Source: Salvia splendens (lineage: Eukaryota; Streptophyta; Magnoliopsida; Lamiales; Lamiaceae). Taken from it: DNA of 64,000 nucleotides. The notes under the pieces were generated by a model. It had not been told where the DNA came from and did no database searches. It saw nothing but the letters and a program-made list of their open reading frames with translations. The stretch is from assembly GCF_004379255.2 (NCBI RefSeq), contig NC_056046.1, positions 12,772,001-12,836,000 on the forward strand, read 5' to 3'. Positions 1 through 11,396 of this stretch are shown here, one piece after another. The translations under genes and the position numbers were made by a program. Numbering within the stretch: the stretch's first letter is position 1; each line of letters starts with the position of its first letter.

Positions 1-758
1 GGAGGACTAAATTTAAAATTAAAATCTCATAATTTTTTTAAGGAAAAGAGGGTCAATAATGGATACTTAATGATTTCTTTTTGTGGTGACTCAAACTTTT
101 AATGTATAAGTTTGAGATGAAACATCTTACTAATTGGATTGCATTTTGATATCAAATTGACATGACCTTTTTTTTAACCATTTCAAATAAAGATATTTGC
201 TCGTAAATTCATAAATTTTCGCCAAATTATGATTATGCAAACAAAATTTAAATTTTTTTGCGTAAATCATAGAACTATTGATTATCTATGATTTTAACCA
301 ATCTAATTATGCATACCAATTTTAAAATTTGTGTGTAAATTAAGTATAAAACTATTAATTTTAACCAATCAAGATTTTGGTATTAACATGACTTGCTTAG
401 TAATATGTACTGCAATCCAAAGGAGAGCAGGACCAATTTTCAAATAATTAGCTTCAGTTCAGATTCATTTTCAATAATAATTAAAATTTCAGAGTGATTC
501 GGATTAGGCAAAAATTATAAACTAAAATCTGAATGCTCATCAGACAAAAGCAGGGCCAAAATTTGAATGTTCATACCTACTTGCATGTAAAAAAATACAC
601 CCAAAAGCTATTAAAAAGTGACCCAAAAAACCACATTATATGGTTTTTAAACCTTAAAAAGTAAAATAAATAAATAAAATTGGAAGCCGATCCTCAAGAA
701 ATGATGTACTACCATTTTGTGCAAGACAAGCAAAAAAAATCAAAGAAAAAGCAAACCA
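1..758. other. AT-rich intergenic sequence, no gene seen
   Basis: This stretch is strongly AT-rich with many stops in every frame. A 75-codon open frame near 680-907 shows no family resemblance and crosses into the MITE arm that starts at 768, so I do not call it a gene. I see no RNA gene or clear repeat structure here. Confidence 0.6.
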
Positions 759-1063
759 TACATAAAAGAGTAAAGGCAAAACTGGTCGTGAACATATGCC
801 CATTTTATGATTTTGGTCCTATACTTTATCTTTGCATCCTGAACATTTCAACTCGGATCACAATTGGTCCTACGCTAACAATTCCGTCAATTTTAACCCG
901 ATTTTGATGGTTTTAACAGTCTCATTCGGGTTAAAACCGTTTAAAAATCAGTCAAAATCGAGTTAAAACTATTTAAAAATTGACGGAATTGTTAGTGCAG
1001 GACCAATTGTGATCCAAGTTGAAATGTTCAGGATGCCAAAATTCAAAAGATAAAGAATAGGAC

Positions 1064-2393
1064 TGATGCGTAGCATATTTCTTATACTTTTCCCCCTAAA
1101 CTACACATTTTTATGTTAATTATAACTCATCAAGTTGTATTTGTATTGAAGTTTAGGAGGGTTGGAAGCTGGAAGTTCGCCGGGTGGAATTGGCAAAGCA
1201 TGTAGAGATCAGAAATTTCGCCCGGTCGGGCGATTATGAACTTCAAAACGCCCGGTCGGGCGATACGCGTAAAAGCATGAAGAGAGTCCAGAAAGTTCGC
1301 CCGGTCGGGCGATTCTTGTCTCTAATTTCGCCCGGTCGGGCGTTTGTTTCTTTTAACTGCAATATTGCAGTTTTGTGCGGCGGTTTTCTTTTCCCAAGGA
1401 GAATGCTGCAAAAGGAAAGCGACGTGAGGGAGGAAAAGGGGAAAAAGCTGAGAAGAAAGGCAGAAGTAAGGGAGAGAGGGATAGGCAGCAGAGAGAGTGA
1501 CGTAGGGGAGAGCAGTGATTATTGACCAAAAATTAAGGAAAGAAAAAGTTGACTGTGGGGTGCCAATCTATATTGAAGAATTGTTAATTCTTCAAGCTTA
1601 CTCCATGAATCAAAGGGTTTTTCTTCCATTGTCAATTGCTCCTAGTTTAATTATGCTTGGCTAAAAATATTGTGTTACTCCAAACATGTAATTGGATAAT
1701 TTGTTCATGTGATTTATGCTATGTTCTTCTTTATCTTATGATCATTTTTACCACAATTTTAGTGTTTGAATCTATTACTTTTGGTGCACCTTTTGTAGTA
1801 GATCTTTAGGCTTATTTGAATGTCTCTTTAACTTTGAATAAGTTGGAACATTGTGGTAATTAATTATCAATTAGATTTGTTCAAATGATAATTTGATAAT
1901 GGATTTCTTGAGCTTATAGTAGTTGATCTTTGAGTCTCGCGCTTCCGTAGGATCCTTAGATTAATGAAAATTAGTTTATAGAATATGTGTTCAACTATTC
2001 TTAAACTATTGTTTGTCAAGCATGTTCAGTGCTAGCATCGAGAATTGATTTCATAGTCCCGTGATTCATAAGATAGAGTTTGATATTAGAATAAATCACC
2101 GTTTTATCCATGAGTGTTTGGAGTAACATGTTCTTCTCTTCATTCGTCTATCTTGTTTTAGTTTGTCTATTTGTTTTTGCATAATCTAGAAATCAAAATC
2201 TTCAAATTAAAATCCTCTTTAGTATGTGTTTTCTTAGTTTTAGAGTTAAGTAATCTTTCATTCCCTGTGGATCGACACCTTAAATTACTACAAACGAAGC
2301 TGTAATCTTGCAGCGAAGTGGTAATATTTGGGTTAATTAATTGAACTTGAGTGCTATATTATCTTATTGTAATAAACCTAAAATTACACATCA
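1064..2393 (+). repeat. 5' LTR of the Ty3/gypsy element
   Basis: This 1,330-bp terminal repeat begins TGATGCGTAGC and ends in CA. It contains four copies of the self-complementary 14-mer CGCCCGGTCGGGCG between about 1218 and 1341, whereas the 3' LTR has three. The extra copy lies within a 30-bp unit absent from the other LTR. The repeats are GC-rich islands in an otherwise AT-rich LTR and may be protein-binding or hairpin sites. Confidence 0.95.
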
Positions 2394-2398
2394 AGTTT

Positions 2399-2416
2399 TG
2401 GCGCCGTTGCCGGGGA
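2399..2416 (+). other. Primer binding site (tRNA-Asp type)
   Basis: TGGCGCCGTTGCCGGGGA lies five bases after the 5' LTR and matches the complement of the 3' end of plant tRNA-Asp including CCA. It primes minus-strand cDNA synthesis. This primer choice is characteristic of Athila-like and related Ty3 elements. Confidence 0.9.
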
Positions 2417-2744
2417 AGGCAATAGATTGTTTAACTTCTAGTTTGTGTTTTGTTTTATTTTTGTTTGATCTTTCTTTTATTTTTGTAGGTACTCATTTCG
2501 TGTTCCTGGAGGTGTTAGCCATCTACCACGTCTGGACTTGAAGACGAAGGAGTATATCTTCTAGGTTACTTCTTTCTATCTTTTAGTTTAGGTAGTTTAG
2601 TTTTTCACTAAAGCAGACACGTTTTATAGTACTTACCCCGAAGTTGTCGAGAGGTCTCGCTTTCGGTAATAGGAAATATAGTGTGTTTGTGCTTGGTGTA
2701 TTTTCTGTTGCGCAGGTTTAAAAAAAATTTAAAAAAAAAAGTGA

Positions 2745-5700
2745 ATGCACACACGGTCACAGGGTACACCACCGTTTGGACTACTCTGTTATCAAAGAAG
2801 AAGTAAGGTTAGAGGGTCAGAGTTTGAGATCTTCCCGGACTATTCAAGTCCATTCAGGAGTAATCGACTCTTTGGTGAAGAAAGGGATCAGGATTCAGAC
2901 GGTGAATCAATGGCTGAGAACAATGATATTCCACCACCTGTGGTGAGGTTTGGCGACACTCTGAGATCGGGAATTGAGTACCCATGGGAGTGTGCCTACG
3001 CAAATGACAACGTCAACATTCCACCTCACTACATCAGTTTGGTGAATGGAGGAAATCTTTTTCATGGACGGGATGATGAAGATCCGGTGAGCCATTTGAA
3101 TGCCTTCTACGAGCTGACAAATTCTCATAGACCTCCAAATGTGGAGCATCATCGGATTAAGAGGGCCTTATTTCCATTCTCATTGAGGGAGAAGGCAAGA
3201 GCGTGGTATGATTCATTACCGGGCTACAACATAGCAACATTCCAAGAGTTGAAGTCGTTGTTTCTTGTGGAATACAACTCTCCAATGAAGATTGAGAAGT
3301 TGAGAGAGGAGATCACCTCATTCCGACAGAAGTATGATGAGTCCTTCGCGGAGGCATGGAAGAGATTCACAGATTTGATAAGGAAATGCCCAAGTCATGG
3401 ACTAGCTCCGGGGCATGACCTTTTGAAATTCTACAAGGGACTCAACAGTGAAGGCACGGGATTGGTGACTGCAGGTTCGAATGGGAACCTAGATGATCTA
3501 ACTCACGATGAGGTGAGGGCCTTGTTTCAAAGGTTGGCCAACAATCAAAGGAATTGGCACAATCCAAGGCGAGGAGCTGATAGAGCAGGAGATACGTTTG
3601 GTGCTACAAAGGATGCGGAAAGAGTGACCGCAATTGAGGCTCAACTGGCGGACATTAGCACTCAAATGTCGTCGATGACAAAGGCAGTTAAATCTCTTCA
3701 ATTGACTCCTCAACCCCAAGCTGTGACGGTGATGAGATGTGGGTTGTGCCAAGACGGGCATCATACTGATCAGTGCCCAAGTCTTCAAGGACCACCCGTG
3801 GAGGATGTGAACTATATTGGCAACAATCGCCAAGGGTTCAATCAAGGCAATCAATATAACAATCAGCAAAATTGGAGGCCTCAACAAACGGGATGGAATC
3901 AAGCTGGTCCTAGCAACAACTCGGGTAATCAATGGAGGAACAATACTCAACCCCCGGGTTATGAGAAGAAGCCATCAGTCGAAGATCAGTTGGGACAGAT
4001 TCTCTCTTTTATGAATAAGAGTCAAAAGGAGAATGAGAATTTCAAGGAAAGAACAGTGGAAAAGTTTGGACAGATGGAGGCGACAATGAGGAATCTCAAG
4101 ACTCAGATTGGACAGCTTGCCACGGCATCACACACGAGGATTCCTAACACCATCCCAAGTAATACTGTACCTAATCCTAGAGGCAATGAACAGTGTAAGG
4201 CAGTGACTTTGAGAAGTGGTCGCGAGTTGGATTCGACACCATTAATGGACGGCCAAGGTACTTCCGGCATCTCACACGCAGGGGCGGATGAGATGTTAGG
4301 CTTGCATTCCTCGCACGCAGGGGCGGACGAGGCATGTAAGGGAAGTCCCGCGTTGGTGCAGGGGGCCCAACATGGTCAAGAACAGGCTGCATCCGGCAGC
4401 AAGGAACATGGTGAAGAATCCGATGCAAGTGGAAAGTGTTCAGCAGAAGAGAAGGGTAAGAAGATAGTGGAAATGGAGTCAAAGAAAAAGATATTGACAA
4501 GTCCAGCACTAGATCCGAAAAGCAAGTTCAACTTCCCCGATCATATTCCTCCTCCACCATATCCAACCAAGAGGAAGAAGAGGGTCCCCAAAGAGAAAAG
4601 CTTTGAGTGGATGATGAACGTGATCCGGAAAGTGAATGTGGATGTATCATTGGTGGACCTCTTCACTAATTTCCCCAAGTTCTCCAAGTTTTTCAAGGAT
4701 ATGATGGCAAACAAGGAGAAATTGCAAGATGAGGGGATAGTGGCTTTGAGCATGAATTGTTCACAACTGATTTCGGGAATGATGCCAATGAAGAAGAGGG
4801 ATCCGGGAAGTTGTGTGATTCCTTGTGAGATCGGTAACACAATCTTCACGAAATGCTTATTAGATCAAGGATCGGGGATCTCACTGATGGCTTTAAAAAC
4901 TGCTAGAGCCATTGGATTAGAGGACAGAATGGAACCCATCGACATTGCTCTACAATTGGCTGATCATTCCATCGTGAAGCCCACTGGAATAGTAGAGGAT
5001 GTCTTGGTCAAAGTCGACAAATTTATCATCCCCGTTGACTTCATAGTCTTGGACATGCCCGAGGACAAAGAGGTACCAATTCTGTTTGGTAGACCATTTC
5101 TTGCCACGGGAGATGTGTTGCTTGGAGCAAAGGACAACTCAGTCACGTTCAGAATTAATGGTGAGCAAGTGACCATTAATGTTGAGAAAGCGATGAAGCA
5201 TCCTAGTGATGCAAAAGCGTGTTTTAGAGTTGACGTCCTCGATAAGTGCATTTTTGACAAGATGTGTTGCTCGGCAAGAATAGAAGGAAGCGTGTATGAT
5301 AAAGGAAGTTTGGAGAGAGACTATGGTTCGACACTTAAAGTAGATTTTGATGAAATAGAAGATTCTCAAGTTGATCAACCAAGTCTCGAGAATGAATGTG
5401 TGGTGGATACTTTCACGGCAGATGTGAAACCTTCAATCGAAGTACCACCAAAGCTAGAATTGAAGCCACTCCCGACAAATCTGAAATACGCATTCCTTGG
5501 TGAGGGTGAATCTTTACCGGTTGTGATATCGGCGATGTTGAATGATGAAGAAGAATTGAAGTTGATAGAGCTACTGAAGTCACACAAGAAAGCTCTAGGA
5601 TGGTCCATTGCTGACATCAAAGGGATTAGCCCCGCAATTTGTATGCATAAAATCTTGATGGAAGATGGAGCTAAACCGGTAAGAGAAAGACAAAGAAGGT

Positions 5701-8375
5701 TGAACCCACTTATGCAAGAAGTGGTGGAAAAAGAGGTGAAAAAATTGTTGAAATTTGGGATGATCTATCCCATTTCCGATAGTGAGTGGGTCAGCCCGGT
5801 GCAATGTGTACCGAAGAAAGGAGGAATAACCGTGACCGTCAATGAAAAGAATGAAGTCTTAGCAACTCGATTGGTAAACTCATGGAGAGTTTGCATGGAT
5901 TATAGAAGATTGAACAAGGCGACAAGAAAAGATCACTTTCCGTTGCCATTTCTCGATCAGTTGCTAGATAGAATTGCGGGTTATTCTCATTATTGCTTCT
6001 TGGATGGATACTCGGGGTATAATCAGATTGCAATTGCCCCGGAAGATCAAGAAAAGACGACATTCACATGTCCTATTGGTACTTATGCCTTCCGCCGGAT
6101 GCCTTTTGGTTTGTGTAATGCACCGGCTACATTTCAACGTTGCATGATAGCAATATTTTCTGACATGAATGAAGACATCATGGAGATCTTTATGGACGAT
6201 TTCTCCGTTTTTGGATCCTCATTTGACCTTTGCTTAGAAAACTTGAGACGGGTCCTACAAAGATGTGAAGAGTCGAATCTCGTGCTAAATTGGGAAAAGT
6301 GTCAATTCATGGTCAAGGAAGGCATAGTGTTGGGACACAAGGTGTCGGAGTTGGGATTGGAGATGGATAAGGCGAAGATTGATGTGATTTCGAAGTTACC
6401 TCCCCCAACGAATGTGAAGGGCATCCGTAGTTTCCTTGGTCATGCAGGATTCTACCGAAGATTTATAAAAGATTTTTCAAAGATTGCAAAGCCACTTTGC
6501 AACTTACTTGAAAAGGATGCCAAGTTCGTCTTTGATGATAAATGCCTTGAGGCATTTGAACAGTTGAAGAAAAAGCTAGTCGAAGCCCCTATTATTATCA
6601 CACTGGACTGGTCGAAGCCATTTGAGTTGATGTGTGATGCTTCGGACTATGCTGTGGGGGCCGTTTTAGGCCAAAGGAGAGATAAGGTCCTACATGCCGT
6701 CTACTATGCTAGTAAAGTACTCAATGAAGCTCAATTGAATTACACCACGACGGAGAAGGAAATGCTAGCAGTAGTGTATGCCTTTGAGAAGTTTCGTGCA
6801 TACTTACTTGGCACGAAGGTGGTAGTGTTCACGGACCATTCAGCTATCAAATATTTGATGAATAAGAAAGATGCAAAGCCTCGGTTGGTGAGATGGATTC
6901 TCTTACTACAAGAGTTTGACGTGGAGATTAAAGACAAAAAGGGGACCGAGAATTTGGTAGCTGATCACTTGTCTAGACTAGAGGGATTGGAAGAGACGGA
7001 AGATGAGAGAAAGAAAAGGATCAACGAGAAATTTCCCGACGAGCAAGTGTTGCAAGTGGAAGCCCGGGAAACATATGTGCCGTGGTTTGCTAATCTGGCG
7101 AACTACCTTGTCACGGGTATTATACCAGAAGGGTTGTCTTCTAACCAAAAGAAGAAGTTTTTGAGTGACACCCGCACATATGTTTGGGAAGATCCATTTC
7201 TCTTCCGTATTTGTAGTGATGGAGTGATTCGAAGGTGTGTTGGAGAGCATGAGCACCTTCAGATTTTGTCTGCTTGTCATGATTCTGTATATGGCGGCCA
7301 CTTTGGAGCACGTCGAACCGCATTTAAGGTGCTTCAGTCCGGATTCTATTGGCCATTGATCTTCAAGGATGCAAAAGCCTATGTAGAGAGATGTGACAGT
7401 TGCCAAAGAACCGGCAATATCTCGTGGAGAAATGAAATGCCGATGAATAACATTCACGAGGTAGAACTCTTTGATGTTTGGGGAATAGACTTCATGGGAC
7501 CGTTTCCCAAGTCTAATGGGCAACAGTACATTCTCGTAGCTGTTGATTATGTGTCCAAATGGGTAGAGGCAGTGGCCTCGGCAACCAATGATGCCAAAGT
7601 AGTGTTGAAGTTTATCAAGAATCACATCTTTAACCGCTTTGGGACACCTCGAGCTATTATCAGTGATGGAGGAACTCATTTTTGCAACAAGTTGTTTGAA
7701 AACCTCCTAGGAAAATATGGTGTCCAACACAAGGTTGCTACCCCCTATCATCCCCAAACTAGTGGTCAAGTTGAAGTCTCCAATCGTGAGATAAAACGAG
7801 TGCTTGAGAAAGTGGTGAAGCCGTCTCGAAAGGATTGAGCTCAAAAGTTAAATGATGCTTTGTGGGCATATCGAACGGCTTATAAGACCCCGATTGGAAC
7901 TTCGCCATACAAGTTGGTCTTTGGAAAAGCTTGTCATTTGCCGGTAGAACTGGAGCATAAAGCTTATTGGGCTTTGCAAAAGCTCAACTTGGATTATGAT
8001 GCTGCAGCCGAGAAGAGAATGTTTGACATGAACGAAATGGACGAGTTTAGGCTTCATGCTTATGAGAGCGTTGATCTCTACAAGGAGCGTGCGAAGAAGA
8101 TTCATGATGCAGCCATCAAGCCTCGTCATTTCCATGAAGGACAACTGGTCCTTTTATATAATTCTCGGCTCAAATTGTTTCCGGGCAAGCTTAAGTCAAG
8201 GTGGTGGGGTCCTTATGTGGTGCACAAGGTGTACCCCTATGGTGCTGTGGACATTCGAGATCAGAAGAGTGATTCTATTTGGAAGGTGAATGGCCAACGC
8301 TTGAAGGCCTATGTTGGAGTTGAGAGTGGCATGGAGGCAAGAGAACTGGCTACACTAGTGGATCCCAAAGTGTAG
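2745..8375 (+). pseudogene. Ty3 gag-pol polyprotein, interrupted by one in-frame stop
   Basis: One reading frame encodes gag, protease, reverse transcriptase, RNase H and integrase. Visible landmarks are a retrotransposon gag region (residues ~70-250), a Cys/His knuckle with [13 protein letters not shown] spacing near residue 332, a protease-like LLDQGSG near 707, the RT core FMDD near 1149, RNase H with [13 protein letters not shown] near 1295, and integrase with an HHCC finger (HDSVYGGH to CDSC) followed by DDE positions in [16 protein letters not shown] and [13 protein letters not shown] at 7836-7838 interrupts the frame late in integrase. The downstream 180 codons (7839-8375) remain in the same frame and complete the integrase C-terminus. 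The stop could arise from a single base change in a TGG codon. The protein would make the cytoplasmic particle and integrate cDNA, but this copy would need readthrough or help in trans. Confidence 0.93.
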
Positions 8376-10033
8376 AGCAAGGAAGAGGAAGGTCGAGCCA
8401 ACGACTATAAACAAAGGCGCTGATTGGGAGGCAACCCAAGTTTTTATTTTTTCTTTTATTTTTGTTTCCTTATGTTGGAGGTTTTGTTTGCTCAATTCTT
8501 TCCTCTAACATTTATTTTGAATTGAGTGTTTCTTTTTATAGGTTTTGTTTCTTTTTGTAGGAGCAACATGGAGATGTGACATATGTTGGAGCTTAGGAGG
8601 AACCACACCCACAAAGGAACTTACACCCGCCCTCCCACCCGAATGCACTATGGACTTCTTGCCAAGTTTGGGGGAGTATCTTTCCCTTTACTTTATAATT
8701 GTTCTTCTATGCATGCATTGAGGACAATGACGCATTCAAGTTTGGGGGGGTTGTCAATGATTTTTATGCTTGATGCATGTTTATTGGGTGTATTATTTGA
8801 TAAAGGTGTTTTGAATCAATGTATTTGACGGGTGCATGCTTTATCTTCGGCTTTCTGGTTGGGAATTCGTGCTTGATTTTACTTCATCTTTGAAGCTTAG
8901 GATGAATGGAATGGGTGCATGAATCTATTTGAAAAAAGCATGTCGTGATTACATCCGATTTCTTGAGTTGAGGAGAGTGTGAAAATCGCATGACTTGTGG
9001 AAATTATGTTGGATTAATTTGCTTTATCGAGTGAAGTGCTTGCGTTCGTTTGTGTTAACGATTTGGGAGGATAAGGCACTAGGATGAACTCTATGGCCAA
9101 ATGATCACATGCCTAGTCCATCAAATGATCCCCTAGAAGCCACCTTGAGCTTAATTCCCTATTCTTTGTGTAAACACTTAGCCAAACACTTAGCTACTTA
9201 AATAAGCTTAATTTTAGCCTCATCAATAGATCTTGCTACTATTTGGGTGCTAAATACAAGTTGAGCTTTGTGTTTTGAGTTGTGAGTGTGAGGTGGTGGA
9301 TTGTAAAGAATAGACATTTCTAGACTTGATAGAAGGTGAAAAGAATGAAGTTCTAAAAAAAACAAGAAAAAAAGAAAAAGACGACCTCCAAATTCACAAA
9401 AGTCGAGGTCTTTACAAAAACAGAAAAAAAAAAGAATAAGTTGATGAAATAAAGATAGAGCTTCTATGTTTGTTTGTGTAATCTCGTCTGGAATAGACCT
9501 CAAGTTTGGGGGAGTGTGGGTTTGGTTGTAATTTTTCGTTGGTTAATCTTTGGAAGGAAGTTGTAGGAGGGAAGATTTTGGCACTCAAATGTGTAGCCTT
9601 TGAGCTCACTATCCATATTGATCCTACCTCGTCCCTAGCCCCATTACAACCTTGAAACAAGACCTTGGACCTTATCGTTGATGCTTGTGGATGTTGTGTA
9701 AATAACTTGGTAGAGTTAAAGAAGTTCAGTTTGAAATCCGTGTGTCTATGTGATTAGTAGTGCTTGATGAGTCGATGATGACGGTTTGAGTTGTTTGATC
9801 GTATGTTTGGACCTACTTTGAAGTGCACCTTGACTTGAAGTTCTAGGGGGATGAGTGATTGTTCTTGAGAGTGGGAAATTTCGATTGTAAATGTTGGGGG
9901 TTTAGATTTTGTCACTCACGTCCTTACATGATTCTTTTTGATGAAAATCTCTTTGCGGGTGAAGTTTGGATGAGTTTTCGTGCTTAAAATGTACCTTGCT
10001 CGGGGCGAGCAAGAGCTCAAGTTTGGGGGTATT
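8376..10033 (+). other. Ty3 element 3' internal region without a long frame
   Basis: This is where Athila relatives often keep an env-like gene, but there is only scattered short frames. The motif AAGTTTGGGGG occurs repeatedly (near 8665, 8740, 9493 and 10018). The last copy directly precedes the 3' LTR and is the likely polypurine tract that primes plus-strand synthesis. The other copies are discussed in the findings. Confidence 0.8.
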
Positions 10034-11333
10034 TGATGCGTAGCATATTTCTTATACTTTTCCCCCTAAACTACACATTTTTATGTTAATTATAACTCAT
10101 CAAGTTGTATTTGTATTGAAGTTTAGGAGGGTTGGAAGCTGGAAGTTCGCCGGGTGGAATTGGCAAAGCATGTAGAGATCAGAAATTTCGCCCGGTCGGG
10201 CGATACGCGTAAAAGCATGAGGAGAGTCCAGAAAGTTCGCCCGGTCGGGCGATTCTTGTCTCTAATTTCGCCCGGTCGGGCGTTTGTTTCTTTTAACTGC
10301 AATATTGCAGTTTTGTGCGGCGGTTTTCTTTTCCCAAGGAGAAGGCTGCAAAAGGAAAGCGACGTGAGGGAGGAAAAGGGGAAAAAGCTGAGAAGAAAGG
10401 CAGAAGTAAGGGAGAGAGGGATAGGCAGCAGAGAGAGTGACGTAGGGGAGAGCAGTGATTATTGACCAAAAATTGAGGAAAGAAAAAGTTGACTGTGGGG
10501 TGCCAATCTATATTGAAGAATTGTTAATTCTTCAAGCTTACTCCATGAATCAAAGGGTTCTTCTTCCATTGTCAATTGCTCCTAGTTTAATTATGCTTGG
10601 CTAAAAATATTGTGTTACTCCAAACATGTAATTGGATAATTTGTTCATGTGATTTATGCTATGTTCTTCTTTATCTTATGATCATTTTTACCACAATTTT
10701 AGTATTTGAATCTATTACTTTTAGTGCACCTTTTGTAGTAGATCTTTAGGCTTATTTGAATGTCTCTTTAACTTTGAATAAGTTGGAACATTGTGGTAAT
10801 TAATTATCAATTAGATTTGTTCAAATGATAATTTGATAATGGATTTCTTGAGCTTATAGTAGTTGATCTTTGAGTCTCGCGCTTCCGTAGGATCCTTAGA
10901 TTAATGAAAATTAGTTTATAGAATATGTGTTCAACTATTCTTAAACTATTGTTTGTCAAGCATGTTCAGTGCTAGCATCGAGAATTGATTTCATAGTCCC
11001 GTGATTCATAAGATAGAGTTTGATATTAGAATAAATCACCGTTTTATCCATGAGTGTTTGGAGTAACATGTTCTTCTCTTCATTCGTCTTACTTGTTTTA
11101 GTTTGTCTATTTGTTTTTGCATAATCTAGAAATCAAAATCTTCAAATTAAAATCCTCTTTAGTATGTGTTTTCTTTGTTTTAGAGTTAAGTAATCTTTCC
11201 TTCCCTGTGGATCGACACCTTAAATTACTACAAACGAAGCTGTAATCTTGCAGCGAAGTGGTAATATTTGGGTTAATTAATTGAACTTGAGTGCTATATT
11301 ATCTTATTGTAATAAACCTAAAATTACACATCA
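10034..11333 (+). repeat. 3' LTR of the Ty3/gypsy element
   Basis: This 1,300-bp repeat matches the 5' LTR except for a few substitutions and the absence of one 30-bp unit containing a CGCCCGGTCGGGCG palindrome (three copies here). It is followed directly by the AGGAC target duplication and then the right end of the older MITE. Confidence 0.95.
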
Positions 11334-11396
11334 AGGACCAAAATCATAAAATGGGCATATGTTCAGAACCAGTTTTGACCTTTACTCTACATAAAA

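Larger units (their letters stand above)
1064..11333 (+). mobile_element. Full-length Ty3/gypsy LTR retrotransposon, Athila-like
   Basis: This is a complete 10,270-bp element. It is bounded by the direct repeat AGGAC (1059-1063 and 11334-11338) and by LTRs starting TGATGCG and ending ACATCA. In order it has the 5' LTR, a primer binding site matching plant tRNA-Asp, one gag-pol frame, a 1.66-kb tail without a long frame, a polypurine tract and the 3' LTR. The integrase C-terminal part ([15 protein letters not shown]) and the tRNA-Asp primer are typical of the Athila branch, whose larger members also carry an env-like frame; none is visible here. The LTRs differ by a 30-bp indel and a few substitutions, so the insertion is fairly recent but not brand-new. 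One stop codon interrupts pol, so this copy is probably not autonomous. Confidence 0.95.
768..11387. mobile_element. Mutator-type foldback MITE, split by the Ty3 element
   Basis: The left part (768-1063) and the short right part (11339-11387) form one inverted-repeat element of about 345 bp once the inserted retrotransposon and its 5-bp duplication are set aside. The arms begin GAGTAAAGG and are nearly complementary for well over 100 bp. The ends are flanked by the same 9 bp, TACATAAAA, at 759-767 and 11388-11396. A 9-bp target duplication is the usual mark of Mutator-like elements. There is no coding capacity, so it is a non-autonomous MITE that was in place before the Ty3 element inserted. 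Mutator membership rests on duplication length and long arms, not on a related transposase. Confidence 0.8.

Noticed and set aside
680..907. 75-codon open frame near the left edge
   Set aside because: Low-complexity, Lys-rich, no family resemblance, and it runs into the Mutator-type MITE arm.
1184..1525. Open frames in both Ty3 LTRs (also 10154-10465)
   Set aside because: They are created by the GC-rich palindrome repeats; they differ in length between the LTRs and have no start context or homology.
8376..10033. An env-like gene of the Athila element
   Set aside because: No frame longer than about 100 codons, no membrane or signal segments that line up; the region is better described as noncoding.
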